Shown here: piece after piece, positions 1 to 9,800 of the stretch
How positions within the stretch are numbered: the stretch's first letter is position 1
Layout of the letters: every line of letters begins with the position of its first letter
Source of the DNA: Owenia fusiformis
Taxonomy: Eukaryota; Annelida; Polychaeta; Sabellida; Oweniidae
Assembly (NCBI GenBank): GCA_903813345.2
Contig: CAIIXF020000003.1
Location: 12,478,931 to 12,542,930, forward strand
Length of the DNA stretch: 64,000 nt
Reading direction: 5' to 3'
The notes under the pieces: generated by a model
What the model was told of the DNA's origin: nothing
The model's input: only the letters and a program-made list of their open reading frames with translations
The model's database searches: none
Made by a program: the position numbers and the translations under genes

Positions 1-59
1 GGCGCTTTAATGCGACGAGCGCCATCAAAGCGCCGTTGGTGTGAACTTAGCTTTACAGT

Positions 60-310
60 GAACGAATGAATTGTCCGGCTAGATTATGTTCCTAGCTGTT
101 ATTTTTAGAGTAAATGTATAGATGTCGTATCATGTAATTGTAATGTAATGTATAGTATACACCTATTTGATATCTTATTAACGAATAAAACACTGCTTCC
201 ATACAATCATCTTTGGCATATTGGATGGGATAGTTTCATGGTTGTTAACTATGGATCATGGATCAAGTCCCTCTCGTTCCCATTTTTTCTTTTACCATAT
301 TCTGCATCAA
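60..310 (+). repeat. Dispersed repeat, copy 1 (SINE-like)
   Basis: This stretch resembles 21716-21960. Both share a 5' part (GTCCGGCTAGATT...), a middle part around ATAGATGTCGTA and a 3' part around ACCATATTCTGCAT. In the other copy the middle contains a tRNA-like A box and B box; here those boxes are decayed. It is best read as an old copy of a tRNA-derived SINE-like repeat. The alignment is by eye and the boundaries are approximate. Confidence 0.45.
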
Positions 311-321
311 ATGAAAATAAA

Positions 322-653
322 ATCCATATATGTTTTTTCGATCTTCGATGGCGTCTGAGCAATTTCTGGGATATCAGTGACGTCACTGGAATTGGAAGGC
401 ATCTTCAACTACAGATTTCTTCAGATTTGGGGATTATGTAGTTCAAAAAGCTTTGTCATATATCTTAATTGCAAATGAAACTCTACATAAATGTTAAATT
501 CGTCGCAGTGCGGCATTGAAAATAGCACCCCTGTGTAATCCAAAGGGAAAGAACCCGAATGTAGACGAAGATGTACCATACATGAGAGCTCTTCAAACGG
601 GAGGTATAGGTAAACTGAACTAAATTAAACGTTATCGCGTTTTGGTATATTAT
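322..653 (+). repeat. Solo arm of a foldback element
   Basis: The stretch is closely similar to the right arm of the palindromic element at 23635-24508. Shared landmarks in the same order are CGATCTTCGATGGCG, the CAGTGACGTCACTGGAATT core, CAAATGAAACTCTACATAA and the end AAACGTTATCGCG near TTGGTATATT. Only one arm is present here, so this is a solo arm or a truncated copy. It carries no coding sequence. Confidence 0.7.
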
Positions 654-1182
654 TTCTCTGTTTGATAGATAATCACTTAGCACATTGAATTCCTTATTTT
701 CTAGCATGCTTTATTTCGTGAAAATCGCGAGCCATTATTGACCATATTATGCATTATTAATGGGTTTGAAACAGTTAATCGCCAAATATCCGCAAATCGC
801 GTTATCTTCACGATTTTGAGAGAAAAACATTTTTTTTCAAAAACAACTTGAATAATACCTTTGATTTTTTGCACATCCCAACGATGCACAACGTACACAT
901 ACTAATGGGGATGATTGCTATCAGTTTTCGCGATAGCTATCTTTGAAAGTGCATATTAAGTTCAGTTCTAGAAAAGATTTTAGATTTTTATCCGAAAGAT
1001 AAAATATTAGAAATACAGCATTTTTGGCACAAAAAATTGAAAGAAAATTAACAAAAATAAAGAAACGTTAAAAATTTACAATCCCAGGGTCACATTGACC
1101 TCGATTTGACCTTTTTTACCTACTTTTTAAAAAACCGATAATTTTATTTGAATATCGTTTAAAACTAAAATACCCCCCTTAT
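654..1182. other. AT-rich stretch, nothing recognised
   Basis: I see no gene, splice-bounded exon or repeat copy here. The open frames are short and have no recognisable protein features. Confidence 0.5.
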
Positions 1183-1393
1183 CACACTACTATACCTAAC
1201 ACCTAGAAATGCATAAGATACTTTGTTTGTCTAATTGGATTGTTTAGTATATTTTTGAAAGTACCTTATCAACATCTAACTTTCAACCGATAAACCATTA
1301 ATAAGGAACAGACAAATAAAAACAAATATATAATCATTACTAATAAGCCAAATGGGTTGCTTATGAACGCCAAATGCAAGGTATAGTAGAGTG
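1183..1393. mobile_element. MITE, copy 1 (211 bp)
   Basis: The element starts CACACTACTATACC and ends GGTATAGTAGAGTG, which are inverted repeats with one mismatch. It is collinear with the copy at 30188-30398, including internal landmarks such as CATAAGATACTTTGTTTG and GCCAAATGGGTTGCT. It is flanked by TTAT on both sides, a likely target duplication. It has no coding capacity and is a non-autonomous DNA transposon whose superfamily I cannot name. Confidence 0.8.
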
Positions 1394-2580
1394 TTATACC
1401 CCCTTATCACTTAGGTTGCAGACAATGGGGTCAATGTCATCGTACCAAGGTGGGCTGACGAGTCCCAAGTCGAGAAAGCTATACATACGCCAGGTGGTTT
1501 CTTTTAATTACTAGAGCGTATTATCTTAACAACTTATAATTTATAAAAATCAATGTATTAATCATTTCTTTACGATGAAAATTGTGTATTCTAAGATTAT
1601 TTATTGAACATGTTATTTATAAATTAATTTGTAATCACTTATGTAATATTTGTTCTAGAAGGTCAGTGAATTGCAATATGTCTGTATAAGCCCTGTTTAA
1701 ATGGCGAAGAAAGAAAAAAATATTTTAAACACATTTCAATGGACTGTAATAACTTCGGGATTTCTGATTTCTCTTTTAGAACTGAAATTTTGCGATTTGG
1801 AAATGTTCTCGAGGAATCTCAACTAAACAAGGCACAATGGATGACAAATTAAACTAAGGTAAGGTGAATACTAACTGAATTAAAATTATAATGTGTATAA
1901 TAAGTTTATTATGTATGTAGTAAAAAACTAACTTTGAAGGTGTTAAAATCATTAAAATGCATAGCATTGAACCTATTTTCTTTGATATCTCGTAGTGTGT
2001 TTGCAATGTCAAAATGGGCAAAACATTGCACGGGTTATCAAAATTGAGCTTTGAAAATGGAAATGGGCTCTCTGAATCCGACACAAAAGCCCTTTTAAGT
2101 CTGTCAAGGTGAATTATACTAAAAAGTGACCGACACGTTTAAAAACGTTTTGGAAAATATTCATGTGTGATAAGTATGTACACACGTAAAATAATTTTTC
2201 TGCACTACAGTTTTCATTTGAAAATCATGTTATACCATATAAACCCTTGGCTTATTGTGTTCAACTGATAACCATCCTGTTTTATAATTACTATCAATTC
2301 AATTTAACAATCTGTCGTTCACAATAGAAAATGTATACTCTAAGATTAATTATTGTAAAACATTTCATAAAGTGATCATCAATCTACAATGAATTCTTTT
2401 ATACTTTTATTCTATGGAGTCCGCTGGATTACTCGGATGCACTCGGATAAATTGAATTTATTTTGCATATTTCCAATGATCTTAAACAATAGGTAAATCT
2501 AGTTTAGGTTAGTCTAGTTTATATTGTGATATGAGAAATGCATTCATGGACTATAGAGTAGAATGTTGAAAAGATATTTT
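1394..2580. other. Non-coding stretch with weak internal duplication
   Basis: No gene is seen. Short related blocks occur near 1570-1620 and 2330-2380, both around TCTAAGATTA(A/T)TTATTG. This may be an old local duplication. The rest is AT-rich and unrecognised. Confidence 0.4.
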
Positions 2581-2868
2581 CTGGAGGCGTTTTTGTAAAA
2601 TGTACAAAGAAGACTGATAAGTAATTTGTAAGGGGTGAAATGTATAACAAAGATGAAACGGTTGGCACAATTAATTGATAAGGATAATTGAATAAAAAAG
2701 ATATCCTCTAAGACTGAAACTCATATCCGCCTTTGCAGTTTGTATAAAATAATGCTAAACGTAATACGTAAATGCAAATGTATTTTCTGATTTTATACAA
2801 ACATTAACATCATTATTCTATTAATATAATTTACACAGTGATTTTTTCTATTGAAGGTCGTGTATTTC
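2581..2868 (+). promoter_or_regulatory. Upstream block shared by genes A and C
   Basis: About 200 bases here resemble 46925-47110 in the same orientation. The best conserved part is around 2703-2733 (TATCCTCTAAGA, then TGAAACTCATATCCGC). Each copy lies about 7 kb upstream of the coding start of its paralogue, A or C. Such spacing suggests a duplicated promoter-proximal region and not a transposon, but this is inferred from position and similarity by eye. Confidence 0.4.
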
Positions 2869-2927
2869 TTACAGGATTAGAAAACCAAGAGAACTAAGCC
2901 TTGATTATATTACTTATAGTCTCAAAA
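2869..2927 (+). other. Putative non-coding leader exon of gene A
   Basis: The segment ends at a strong donor, CTCAAAA|GTAAGTAT, at 2928. It resembles the segment before the donor at 47278 upstream of gene C (GGATTAGAAAACCAAGAGAACTAAG against GGATATTGTAAAAGCAGGAGCAATCTAAG, compared in parts). Gene A's first coding exon has a splice acceptor directly before its ATG, so a 5' leader exon is required somewhere upstream. The 5' end given here is arbitrary. Confidence 0.35.
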
Positions 2928-3179
2928 GTAAGTATTATATTTGTAATATATATATAAATATATGTTTTATGAAGATTTATTAATATAAAGATATGTTCTA
3001 TCATGTGATGTCATAATAATTTATCTATAATTGTATACTTGGATACATGCATGACGAGAATATTTCATTATAGATCAGTTAAATGTAATGGCTATCATGA
3101 TTATAATGCTATTCCTTAAATATAAGACCATGTCATGCGGTGTGCAGATTTTCTTCCGGTGTTGTAGATGTTGATATAA

Positions 3180-3495
3180 AGTGTACTGGGTGTTACATAA
3201 TGGAATACATAAACCAGTTGATATTAAGTGTAATGGATATTACATAAGTGAATGCATAAAACTGTTGATATAAAGTGTACTGAATGTTACATAATGGAAT
3301 ATATATATTTTGATGTAAAGTGTACTGGAATTTACATAATGGAATACATAAAACTGTTGATATAAAAAAGTGTACTGGATATAACATAATGGAATACATG
3401 AACATATGTTGATACATGTATAAACTGTACTTGATATAACATAATGGAATACATAAAAAAGTTGACTTGGTGTACTAGGTGTTACATAGAGCACA
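3180..3495. repeat. Tandem repeat, about 46-55 bp unit, 6-7 copies
   Basis: The unit contains GTTGATATAAAGTGTACTGG followed by TTACATAATGGAATACATAAA, repeated with small differences across the stretch. Open frames read from it are by-products of the repeat. Confidence 0.85.
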
Positions 3496-3499
3496 ACTC

Positions 3500-4444
3500 A
3501 TGTAACTTATTGTTTATTTGTTGTATGTAAGGCATTTTGATCCGATAAATCAGTCCTTTCAATAATGATGTGCGATCAATAATTATGAGACTAATTACCA
3601 TCAAGAGAGACTACGGCCTTCTAGTATCATTCCTTTGAGAAAACATTTTCAGCAAGCCAAATGTGGTTTAATCGAGTATCAATACCTTAAGAGACATGGC
3701 CGATTGAGTTAATCCTTGTACATTATCATTTAAGATGAGCGATAAATAAAGACATAGATATTACTTACAAACAATCCCTTTTAATATATCTTACCATCTA
3801 TTTATATATTGACAAAATATGAAATATAGTAGGTAATTCATCTTTTTGCGAAGGTAGCACATGTTCCATGGACTGTTTATTTCATGTGACATTCTAATAC
3901 TTTAGTATTAGCTTGTTTGGTTATTCAAATATCATGAATAGAAGTCAAGAACACATAAAAGTTTAGTATTGCGGTTTCGAGGAGTTGTTAAGTCGTTTTT
4001 CTTCCTATTTTTTGTTTGTTTGAAATTGAAAATGGCCACCATTCTCATTGTCAACTTATTACAAATTAAACAAGTGATGTAGCCTATAAATTGACATAAT
4101 GTACTAAATATTTATTATTATGTAAAGATATCCCACATACTTTTAAAGTGACAGACACGTTTGTTATATATCATGTTTCTGGTTAACCTCATAAGAATTG
4201 TAGGAAGATTTGCTTGAATTTCTCAGTAAGTCTCTTGAAAGCCCATGTTAATACTAGCTAAGTGTGTTAGTAAGATTTCTAGACGCTAACATCTTCAAAA
4301 TTGATACCGGATAACCATACAATTTGCAAATTAATTGATTAGAGAATGGGCTGACGGGTAAGGCCACTGAATCGTGGCCTTCCAGTACAGATATATTCCT
4401 GCATGAACAACTGGTCATGTCGTAATCATAAAATTTGAAATCAT
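3500..4444. other. AT-rich stretch, nothing recognised
   Basis: No coding exon or repeat copy is recognised here. Confidence 0.4.
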
Positions 4445-4608
4445 ATGCCCACCATTTTTCCACATCACAATTTGAATTGCGAGTTTTGGTCTTATTACCT
4501 CACCAAAAATCCCAAAACACACATATATGCCCACCATTTTTCCACATCACAATTTGAATTGCGAGTTTTGGTCTTATTACCTCACCAAAAATCCCAAAAC
4601 ACACATAA
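4445..4608. repeat. 82-bp tandem duplication, two copies
   Basis: Two almost identical units begin ATGCCCACCATTTTTCCACA at 4445 and at 4527. The near identity points to a recent duplication. No gene is associated with it. Confidence 0.9.
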
Positions 4609-5129
4609 AGTGATCAGTGTATTAGTTCACATCTTCTGGATCGCTAACTTAGAATTTACAGCCGGTTACTAATGTCAGACATTAACGACATTTCGTCCAG
4701 TTTTCGAACATCGCCATTTTTCTTGGAGCCATTTTGTTTTAATTTTAGACGAAATCCTGATAAATTCATGTCATATCTCATCAAGGAGCCGAGCTGGGTC
4801 CGGTTTGATTAATGATTTATTTATCTGGCGATTTCTAAAATATTTAATAAATTTATGACACCCCGGCCAGCTTTTTTCAAATAGAGTTCACAGTATTCAG
4901 ATGAAATCCCCTCTAGCCAAGTATTGGCTAGAAACTCGAGTAAGGTTAAATCATTTTTATCCATCAAGGTATAGCATATTACTGAAGTAATCTACTGTAG
5001 AATAATGGTTAAGCATTGGAATAAACATGCATGCCATGAAATGCTGTAGTTACTAGAAAGTCGCATTTGTTTCACCTTTTAAAATATTCTATTGTGTTAA
5101 TGATAACTTAAAACATGTCGAGATGAAGT
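4609..5129. other. Non-coding flank of the Ngaro element
   Basis: Nothing recognised up to the 34-base sequence at 5130 that is repeated on the far side of the retrotransposon. Confidence 0.4.
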
Positions 5130-5163
5130 TGATAATAAATAATAGATGGCTTAGAATGATGTT
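5130..5163 (+). repeat. 34-base direct repeat, left flank of Ngaro element
   Basis: The 34 bases here, beginning TGATAATAAATAATAGATGG, recur exactly at 8962-8995. They sit immediately outside the split direct repeats of the retrotransposon. Tyrosine-recombinase elements are not expected to make target duplications, so the origin of this pair is unclear. Confidence 0.85.
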
Positions 5164-5336
5164 AATGTGTAATATTCTGAAATATAATACAAAACATGGA
5201 TGTTGGGCTTAAAATGAGCGGATTTATTTTTAATTAATAAATCTTATTACAAAACACATCTTACAAAACATATCATATTGATTCATATTGCCAATGCAAG
5301 TTGTTTACAATGCAAGGCAATATATAAAAACCGCCC
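5164..5336 (-). repeat. Ngaro split direct repeat a', outer copy
   Basis: About 173 bases match 5534-5705 almost exactly, starting AATGTGTAATATTCTGAAAT and ending at AAAAACCGCCC. This is the 3' terminal repeat in element orientation. Confidence 0.9.
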
Positions 5337-5403
5337 TATGATAAACGTATATACATTTAATAAAATACAACCTACCCCTCTAAATTTGGGAGGGTGGGAG
5401 AGG

Positions 5404-5532
5404 AAAATCATTTTTTCAAGACCCCCAGCGAACTTCCGCCCAGAGTGCAATTTTACACTGAACGATTGTTGATCCCCGGGGATATTTCATACATCTCTTA
5501 CATTAAAATTAATTTATAATATAAATATACAT
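5404..5532 (-). repeat. Ngaro split direct repeat b', internal copy
   Basis: About 129 bases match 8834-8961, including TTCAAGACCCCCAGCGAAC and TTGATCCCCGGGGATATTTC. One difference seen is CGATTG here against CGAATG in the outer copy. Confidence 0.9.
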
Positions 5533-5533
5533 T

Positions 5534-5705
5534 AATGTGTAATATTCTGAAATATAATACAAAACATGGATGTTGGGCTTAAAATGAGCGGATTTATTTT
5601 TAATTAATAAATCTTATTACAAAACACATCTTACAAAACATATCATATTGATTCATATTGCCAATGCAAGTTGTTTACAATGCAAGGCAATATATAAAAA
5701 CCGCC
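5534..5705 (-). repeat. Ngaro split direct repeat a, internal copy
   Basis: This is the inner partner of 5164-5336. It directly adjoins the b' copy, giving the b'-a junction expected in a split direct repeat element. Confidence 0.9.
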
Positions 5706-5741
5706 CAAACACCGCCCAACATCCGATAATCTATCTTGCTT

Positions 5742-6716
5742 CTATAAATTGTCAATGAGACGATTTGATAAATTACATAATACCTTTTTGGGTGTACGTA
5801 TATATTCTTGATAACAGTTGCTGGCCCAACGGCCCATGATTTTTACTTCCCAGTCTTTTAAACCTGCAATACCAGCCTGTGTGGCTCCTCCTAATCGAAA
5901 TGAATGACCACTGAATTTATTGGGATCATAACTCAAAATTGACATGTACAACTTTAGATGAGATATGAATGTACCTCTATTCAATTGCAGACCATTGCTA
6001 TGCAAAAATAAACATTGACTGGATTGTGAACCTCTATTTTCGAGATAAAATTCTGTAAGACAAACTGCACACAGAGGCTTATTAGTGCAACCAATGGTGA
6101 CATCAGAGCCTTTACCAATAGGATCTGTTTTTGATATGTTCAATCTGAGAACCATGTGTTTTAAATGTTCACCATCAGGTTGCTCTATGTGGACATCTGT
6201 GATATTCAAATTCAGTAACTCTGAACATCTTAAAAGACCAAAAAAGGCCACAGTCATTGCTGTTATATACATAAGTTCATTTCTATCATTTACATTATGC
6301 ATCTCTAATAGTTTATACATAATATCTGCTGTAATTGCAGATTTTTTATTAGTGTTATCTTGTTCCATTAATACTGCTCTCAAAGCTCTTTTTATTTTGA
6401 AAGAATTTTCGATTGGATCTATGAATCCATGTTCCAAATGAAGTGATCTTATTGCGTATAAGTAACTTACAATTGTACCATGTTTTAAATTCTTTTCAAA
6501 ACTATATGTGATAAACATTAATAAAGTTTCCTCTGATGCAGGAAGGTATTCATGTTTGACTTTTTCACAAAATTCAATAAAAGACTTCTGTCCTGATGCA
6601 TAAGTTTTAATAGTTGTAGGACGTAGCCCTCTTTTTACCAATTCATCTGACCTCTTTTTTAACCCTTCACAGTCTAAGTGCCCTAAAACACATATAAATA
6701 CTTTTGAGCAATACAT
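5742..6716 (-). CDS. Tyrosine recombinase (YR) of the Ngaro element
   Basis: A 324-residue frame encodes a phage-integrase-fold tyrosine recombinase, the enzyme that inserts the circular DNA copy of DIRS-order elements. The catalytic set is visible: R163 in FFGLLRCSELL, H271 and R274 in GHSFRLGG, W297 in MGRW, and tyrosine Y305 in YQEYIR. The N-terminal part (about 10-110) looks like the SAM-like core-binding domain. The frame is open and apparently complete, unlike the rest of the element. The first ten or so residues may not be real, because a good acceptor-like TTTTAG lies just upstream of the GHLDCEG segment on the coding strand. The gene is the 3'-most of the element, as in Ngaro. A functional enzyme is plausible but not shown. 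Confidence 0.9.
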   Translation of the reverse strand: MYCSKVFICVLGHLDCEGLKKRSDELVKRGLRPTTIKTYASGQKSFIEFCEKVKHEYLPASEETLLMFITYSFEKNLKHGTIVSYLYAIRSLHLEHGFIDPIENSFKIKRALRAVLMEQDNTNKKSAITADIMYKLLEMHNVNDRNELMYITAMTVAFFGLLRCSELLNLNITDVHIEQPDGEHLKHMVLRLNISKTDPIGKGSDVTIGCTNKPLCAVCLTEFYLENRGSQSSQCLFLHSNGLQLNRGTFISHLKLYMSILSYDPNKFSGHSFRLGGATQAGIAGLKDWEVKIMGRWASNCYQEYIRTPKKVLCNLSNRLIDNL

Positions 6717-6855
6717 ATTTAATTAATCATAGACATAGTATAGTAGAAATACACACTGGCTTATTAAAATCAGTATTATACTTAATCACACTGTTAAAAT
6801 AAAAAAGTCCATAGATATAAATAAACCCATCATTTATATAAGACTATTATGGGTA

Positions 6856-7482
6856 TTAATAAAATTCCTGCAACTTAACAGGAATGCATTGTTTCACGGA
6901 TATTGATTCAGTCATTTTGTAGAATCTATCCATTTGATTCCTACTTAATGCATCAGCTAAAGAGTTTGATACTCCAGGGATGTGTTGACTCCTACATTCA
7001 CACTGATTGATAGCACAATAGTAAAATAATGCCCTTATCAATGACATTATATGTTTGTTTTTACAAGAACCTTTGTTAATTGCATGTACTATAGCCATAT
7101 TGTCACAGTTTAACATAATTTTCTTTTGTTTAAATTCCTGGCTCCATGATGCTATAGCTACCACTATGGCTTTCATCTCTTTCCATGCAATATCATGGTT
7201 TCTATCATGTTTATCAAATACTCCTGCTATCCATTGCCCTTTATAATATGCACCATATCCTTTGTCAGATGCATCCGTGAAAAGATCCAAAGATTCATTT
7301 GTGATCCATTCATCATCATAAAAGAGCGATATCCCGTTCCACTCTGGTAAATATTTTATCCACCAAGATATGTCAGCTCTGAAACTTTTGTTAAGCTTAA
7401 TTTTATGGTGTAGGTGTTTCACTTTTGTAGACAAGTCAATCATTCTCCGAAGAAATGTGCGACCTGAATGCTTTTCGACCAT
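6856..7482 (-). pseudogene. Ngaro pol fragment: end of RT plus intact RNase H
   Basis: A 208-residue frame covers the connection region after the reverse transcriptase (SGRTFLRRMIDLS, then DISWWIKYLPEWNG, typical of DIRS-order pol) and a complete RNase H domain. RNase H would degrade the RNA strand of the hybrid. Its four acidic residues are visible: D70 in LFTDAS, E102 in AWKEMK, D127 in NCDNMA and D177 in LADALSR. The palm and fingers of the reverse transcriptase are absent: this frame meets the N-terminal fragment (7436-7912) at a deletion joint near 7470. It ends at 6856, only 139 bases from the recombinase frame, leaving no room for a methyltransferase domain. Any start codon is artificial, because the frame originally continued from upstream RT sequence. 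Confidence 0.85.
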
Positions 7483-7912
7483 TTTTTATTTCTTTGAATA
7501 AATTCGCCTCCACGGCTTCTCTGTAAATTTGAGTAGATTTCCAGTTTGAGTGTACTCTAGTGATCCTTGGACCCTTGTAACCAATATTGACACCAAATTT
7601 TCCATCATGTAGTATTCTAGACACAAATTCCTTATCAGGATGATATTGAAGAGCATGGCTTATGTAATCTAAATTCAGTGGATTATACTGCATTATTTCC
7701 AATGGATTTTGCGCAATCACATTTTGTGTAAGGCAACTTTTTAGATTTACAATTTTTGCACACATGTTTCCTGAAGCATCGCTCTCCGAAACTGCACTCA
7801 CCATATTGATATTTGTTGCATACTTCTCCAGTTTTGTCACCAATCTTTGTTTTCTCCGACGTTTTATTTGTTTCCACCTTGTTGTCCTCACGAAAAGGAC
7901 AATTAGATACAA
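7436..7912 (-). pseudogene. Ngaro pol fragment: N-terminal part of RT
   Basis: The frame holds the start of a DIRS-order reverse transcriptase. The hallmark blocks are YNPLNLDYISHALQYHPDKE and ILHDGKFGVNIGYKGPR, followed by the helix ending FKEIKNGRK (residues 76-147). After that the sequence leaves the family pattern and stops within a dozen codons. The joint lies where GGTCG occurs twice, 15 bases apart (AATGGTCGAAAAG and TCAGGTCGCAC), so the roughly 1-kb loss of the catalytic core may have used short microhomology. The first ~60 residues overlap the gag-like frame and probably are not pol. Confidence 0.75.
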
Positions 7913-8234
7913 GGTGGTCTCCTTTGCATCGATAACATCTTGTTGTTGATTGTTTCACAGCAGATGCATCCAAATTAGTTGTGTACAAATATGTATCTAT
8001 AGCGCTAAATTTGAATGATTTGGTAGCTCCTAATTTTATTCGGAATTTTGTATCGTACTGGTAAACTGCTGACCAATTGTACTTTTTGTCACAATCTTGT
8101 ATATGAGATCTGTAGTCACGAAGCTCATTATATACTCCAGGGTGTTTCTCCATTACTATTAGCTCATAAATATTCCATGCTGTCATCCATGTCATAAAAG
8201 ACTGTATATGTGTTTGTTTATGTTTTTTGGCCAA
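7683..8234 (-). pseudogene. Ngaro gag-like C-terminal part, with zinc fingers
   Basis: A 183-residue frame ends with two zinc-binding motifs: a knuckle CYRCKGDHLVSNC (C100, C103, H107, C112) and a CCCH finger CNKYQYGECSFGERCFRKH with spacing C-X7-C-X5-C-X3-H. Both suit binding of RNA or single-stranded nucleic acid by a gag protein. The frame continues open upstream of its first ATG (ICSDNGELKL), and the 171-residue frame at 8261-8776 is its N-terminal half in another phase. One gag gene is therefore broken by a frameshift near 8265. It overlaps the start of the pol frame, which suggests that translation of pol used ribosomal frameshifting or overlap. Confidence 0.7.
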
Positions 8235-8260
8235 CTTTAATTCACCATTGTCACTACATA

Positions 8261-8776
8261 TTATTTGTTCATTTCCTTGTACATATACTGATTATATAGA
8301 TTTGTTTGTAACAATTCCGTCATATTGACGTACTCACCATTGACTATTGATTTTGAGATCTTAGGTGGTACTCCAACTTTGCACCCTTCATGTGACACTT
8401 GTAAATTAATGTCTCCTGTGTGCACATTTGATGGCAGTGGATTAAGCAGTGGAAGTTGTTCAGGTAACAATGGCAAGGTTTGAACAGGTTTCGAAATGTT
8501 TTGTAACATAAAAGTTCGCATTTCGTCTTGGTCTTTTTGTATCTTTGATGTTACTACTGTTAATTCGGCAATTTGTTTACCCATTTCGAGAATAGCATTC
8601 ATCCATGGGGGTTGTGTCACTTGTGTATGTTCCACTTCTTCCTTTGTGTGAAAATTCATATTTTCATTTGTTTCTTTAATCGTGCAACTCGGACCGTAAG
8701 GCCCTAAATGTCCTTTCGTGGGATTTCCACACATACTACAGCATCGTGCTCTCGCACCTTTTTCTGTTTCGGACAT
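8261..8776 (-). pseudogene. Ngaro gag-like N-terminal part
   Basis: A 171-residue frame begins with a cysteine/histidine motif, CCSMCGNPTKGHLGPYGPSC, of the kind seen at the N terminus of Ngaro and DIRS gag proteins. A helical stretch (about residues 58-95) follows, then the block PPKISKSIVNGEYVNMTELL that often closes this domain. The frame ends at TAA at 8261, where the sequence shifts phase into the second gag frame. The two halves together would make a gag of about 360 residues. As it stands, the gene would give only the N-terminal half. Confidence 0.7.
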
Positions 8777-8833
8777 GTTTACAAAGTTCTATAGATGATA
8801 AATTGATAAAAATCTCACAAAACTTCAAAATTA

Positions 8834-8961
8834 AAAATCATTTTTTCAAGACCCCCAGCGAACTTCCGCCCAGAGTGCAATTTTACACTGAACGAATGTT
8901 GATCCCCGGGGATATTTCATACATCTCTTACATTAAAATTAATTTATAATATAAATATACA
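8834..8961 (-). repeat. Ngaro split direct repeat b, outer copy
   Basis: This is the 5' terminal repeat in element orientation and matches the internal copy at 5404-5532. It adjoins the right 34-base flanking repeat. Confidence 0.9.
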
Positions 8962-8995
8962 TGATAATAAATAATAGATGGCTTAGAATGATGTT
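8962..8995 (+). repeat. 34-base direct repeat, right flank of Ngaro element
   Basis: An exact partner of 5130-5163. See the finding on this pair. Confidence 0.85.
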
Positions 8996-9533
8996 CAGAT
9001 TAGACTTTTGTGCAAATCACACAGGCTTGTTATCTATATGGATAAATGACATAAACGATTCAATTATACATAATTGTCTGAGAGATACAACAAGGTGATA
9101 ATGCAGATTATATATTAAGAATAGCATATTGGCAGTGCATGTATATAATTATAAAACTGTACTTAAATTACCATCAAAATCACATAAAAATTCATTAGTT
9201 CATTGAACCAACCAAGAGATAATGGTTGTCCCTTGGAATTTAAATCCAAGTTTTAGTTATGCCATTCTCAGTTGATATAACAATACAATGTACTGTTTGT
9301 TTGTTTGTTATGAACTCAAAACAAATTATTATTTTACGTAATAAATTACAGTAACTTCAATAGACTAGATGCGAGTAGAAATAATCTTGATTTACGTCAT
9401 CAAAAATTCAAAATTCAGTCAAACTGATGTCATATTTGGAATCTACATGTAGAATTACATCTAGAAATGTGGTTTTGAAAAGAGTTTAACTTTGAAAATT
9501 TAGTTTTCTTTGAAAATGTGAATTCTAGGTCGG

Positions 9534-9800
9534 GGGGATTCCCCATAGAGCCCATGTTGTAAAATCACAAAAAGTTAAATATCTTTTCTTGTGTTGAGCA
9601 GATAATATTTTCCTTTACTGGACATATTTTAATTTGTATAACTATCAGATACATAAGGGTTATATGAAAAATGAACCACTAAAACTGATGAATATTCAAG
9701 TTTAAGGGAATAATTTTGTAATACCCTGCCATGTTATTTCCCCCGACTCAGCCACCTGGTGGCGAAACTGGTAACTACCTACTCGCATCTGAGTAATTGC
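9534..9800 (-). repeat. Dispersed repeat, shared with 30410-30655
   Basis: The reverse complement of this stretch resembles 30410-30655. Shared parts include the GATGCGAG(C/T)AGGTAGTTACCA segment (read on the minus strand) and the ACTGGACATATTTTAATT segment on the + strand. It lies within the expected first intron of gene A and has no coding sequence. Confidence 0.6.

Larger units (their letters stand above)
5164..8961 (-). mobile_element. Ngaro-type (DIRS order) retrotransposon, internally deleted
   Basis: The element lies on the minus strand. In its own orientation it runs b (8961-8834), gag-like frames, a truncated reverse transcriptase, RNase H, tyrosine recombinase, a (5705-5534), b' (5532-5404), a 67-base spacer, a' (5336-5164). 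Repeats split this way are typical of Ngaro and PAT elements. No methyltransferase domain is seen between RNase H and recombinase, which favours Ngaro. The element is only 3.8 kb because the catalytic core of the reverse transcriptase is missing, and the gag frame is also broken, so this copy should be non-autonomous. The near identity of both repeat pairs suggests that it inserted recently. It lies between the putative leader exon and first coding exon of gene A. Confidence 0.88.

Noticed and set aside
3193-3494. Overlapping minus-strand frames with tyrosine-rich repeats
   Set aside because: They arise from the tandem repeat at 3180-3495 and have no other support.
6085-6441. 118-residue frame on the + strand
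   Set aside because: It is the antisense shadow of the tyrosine recombinase gene.
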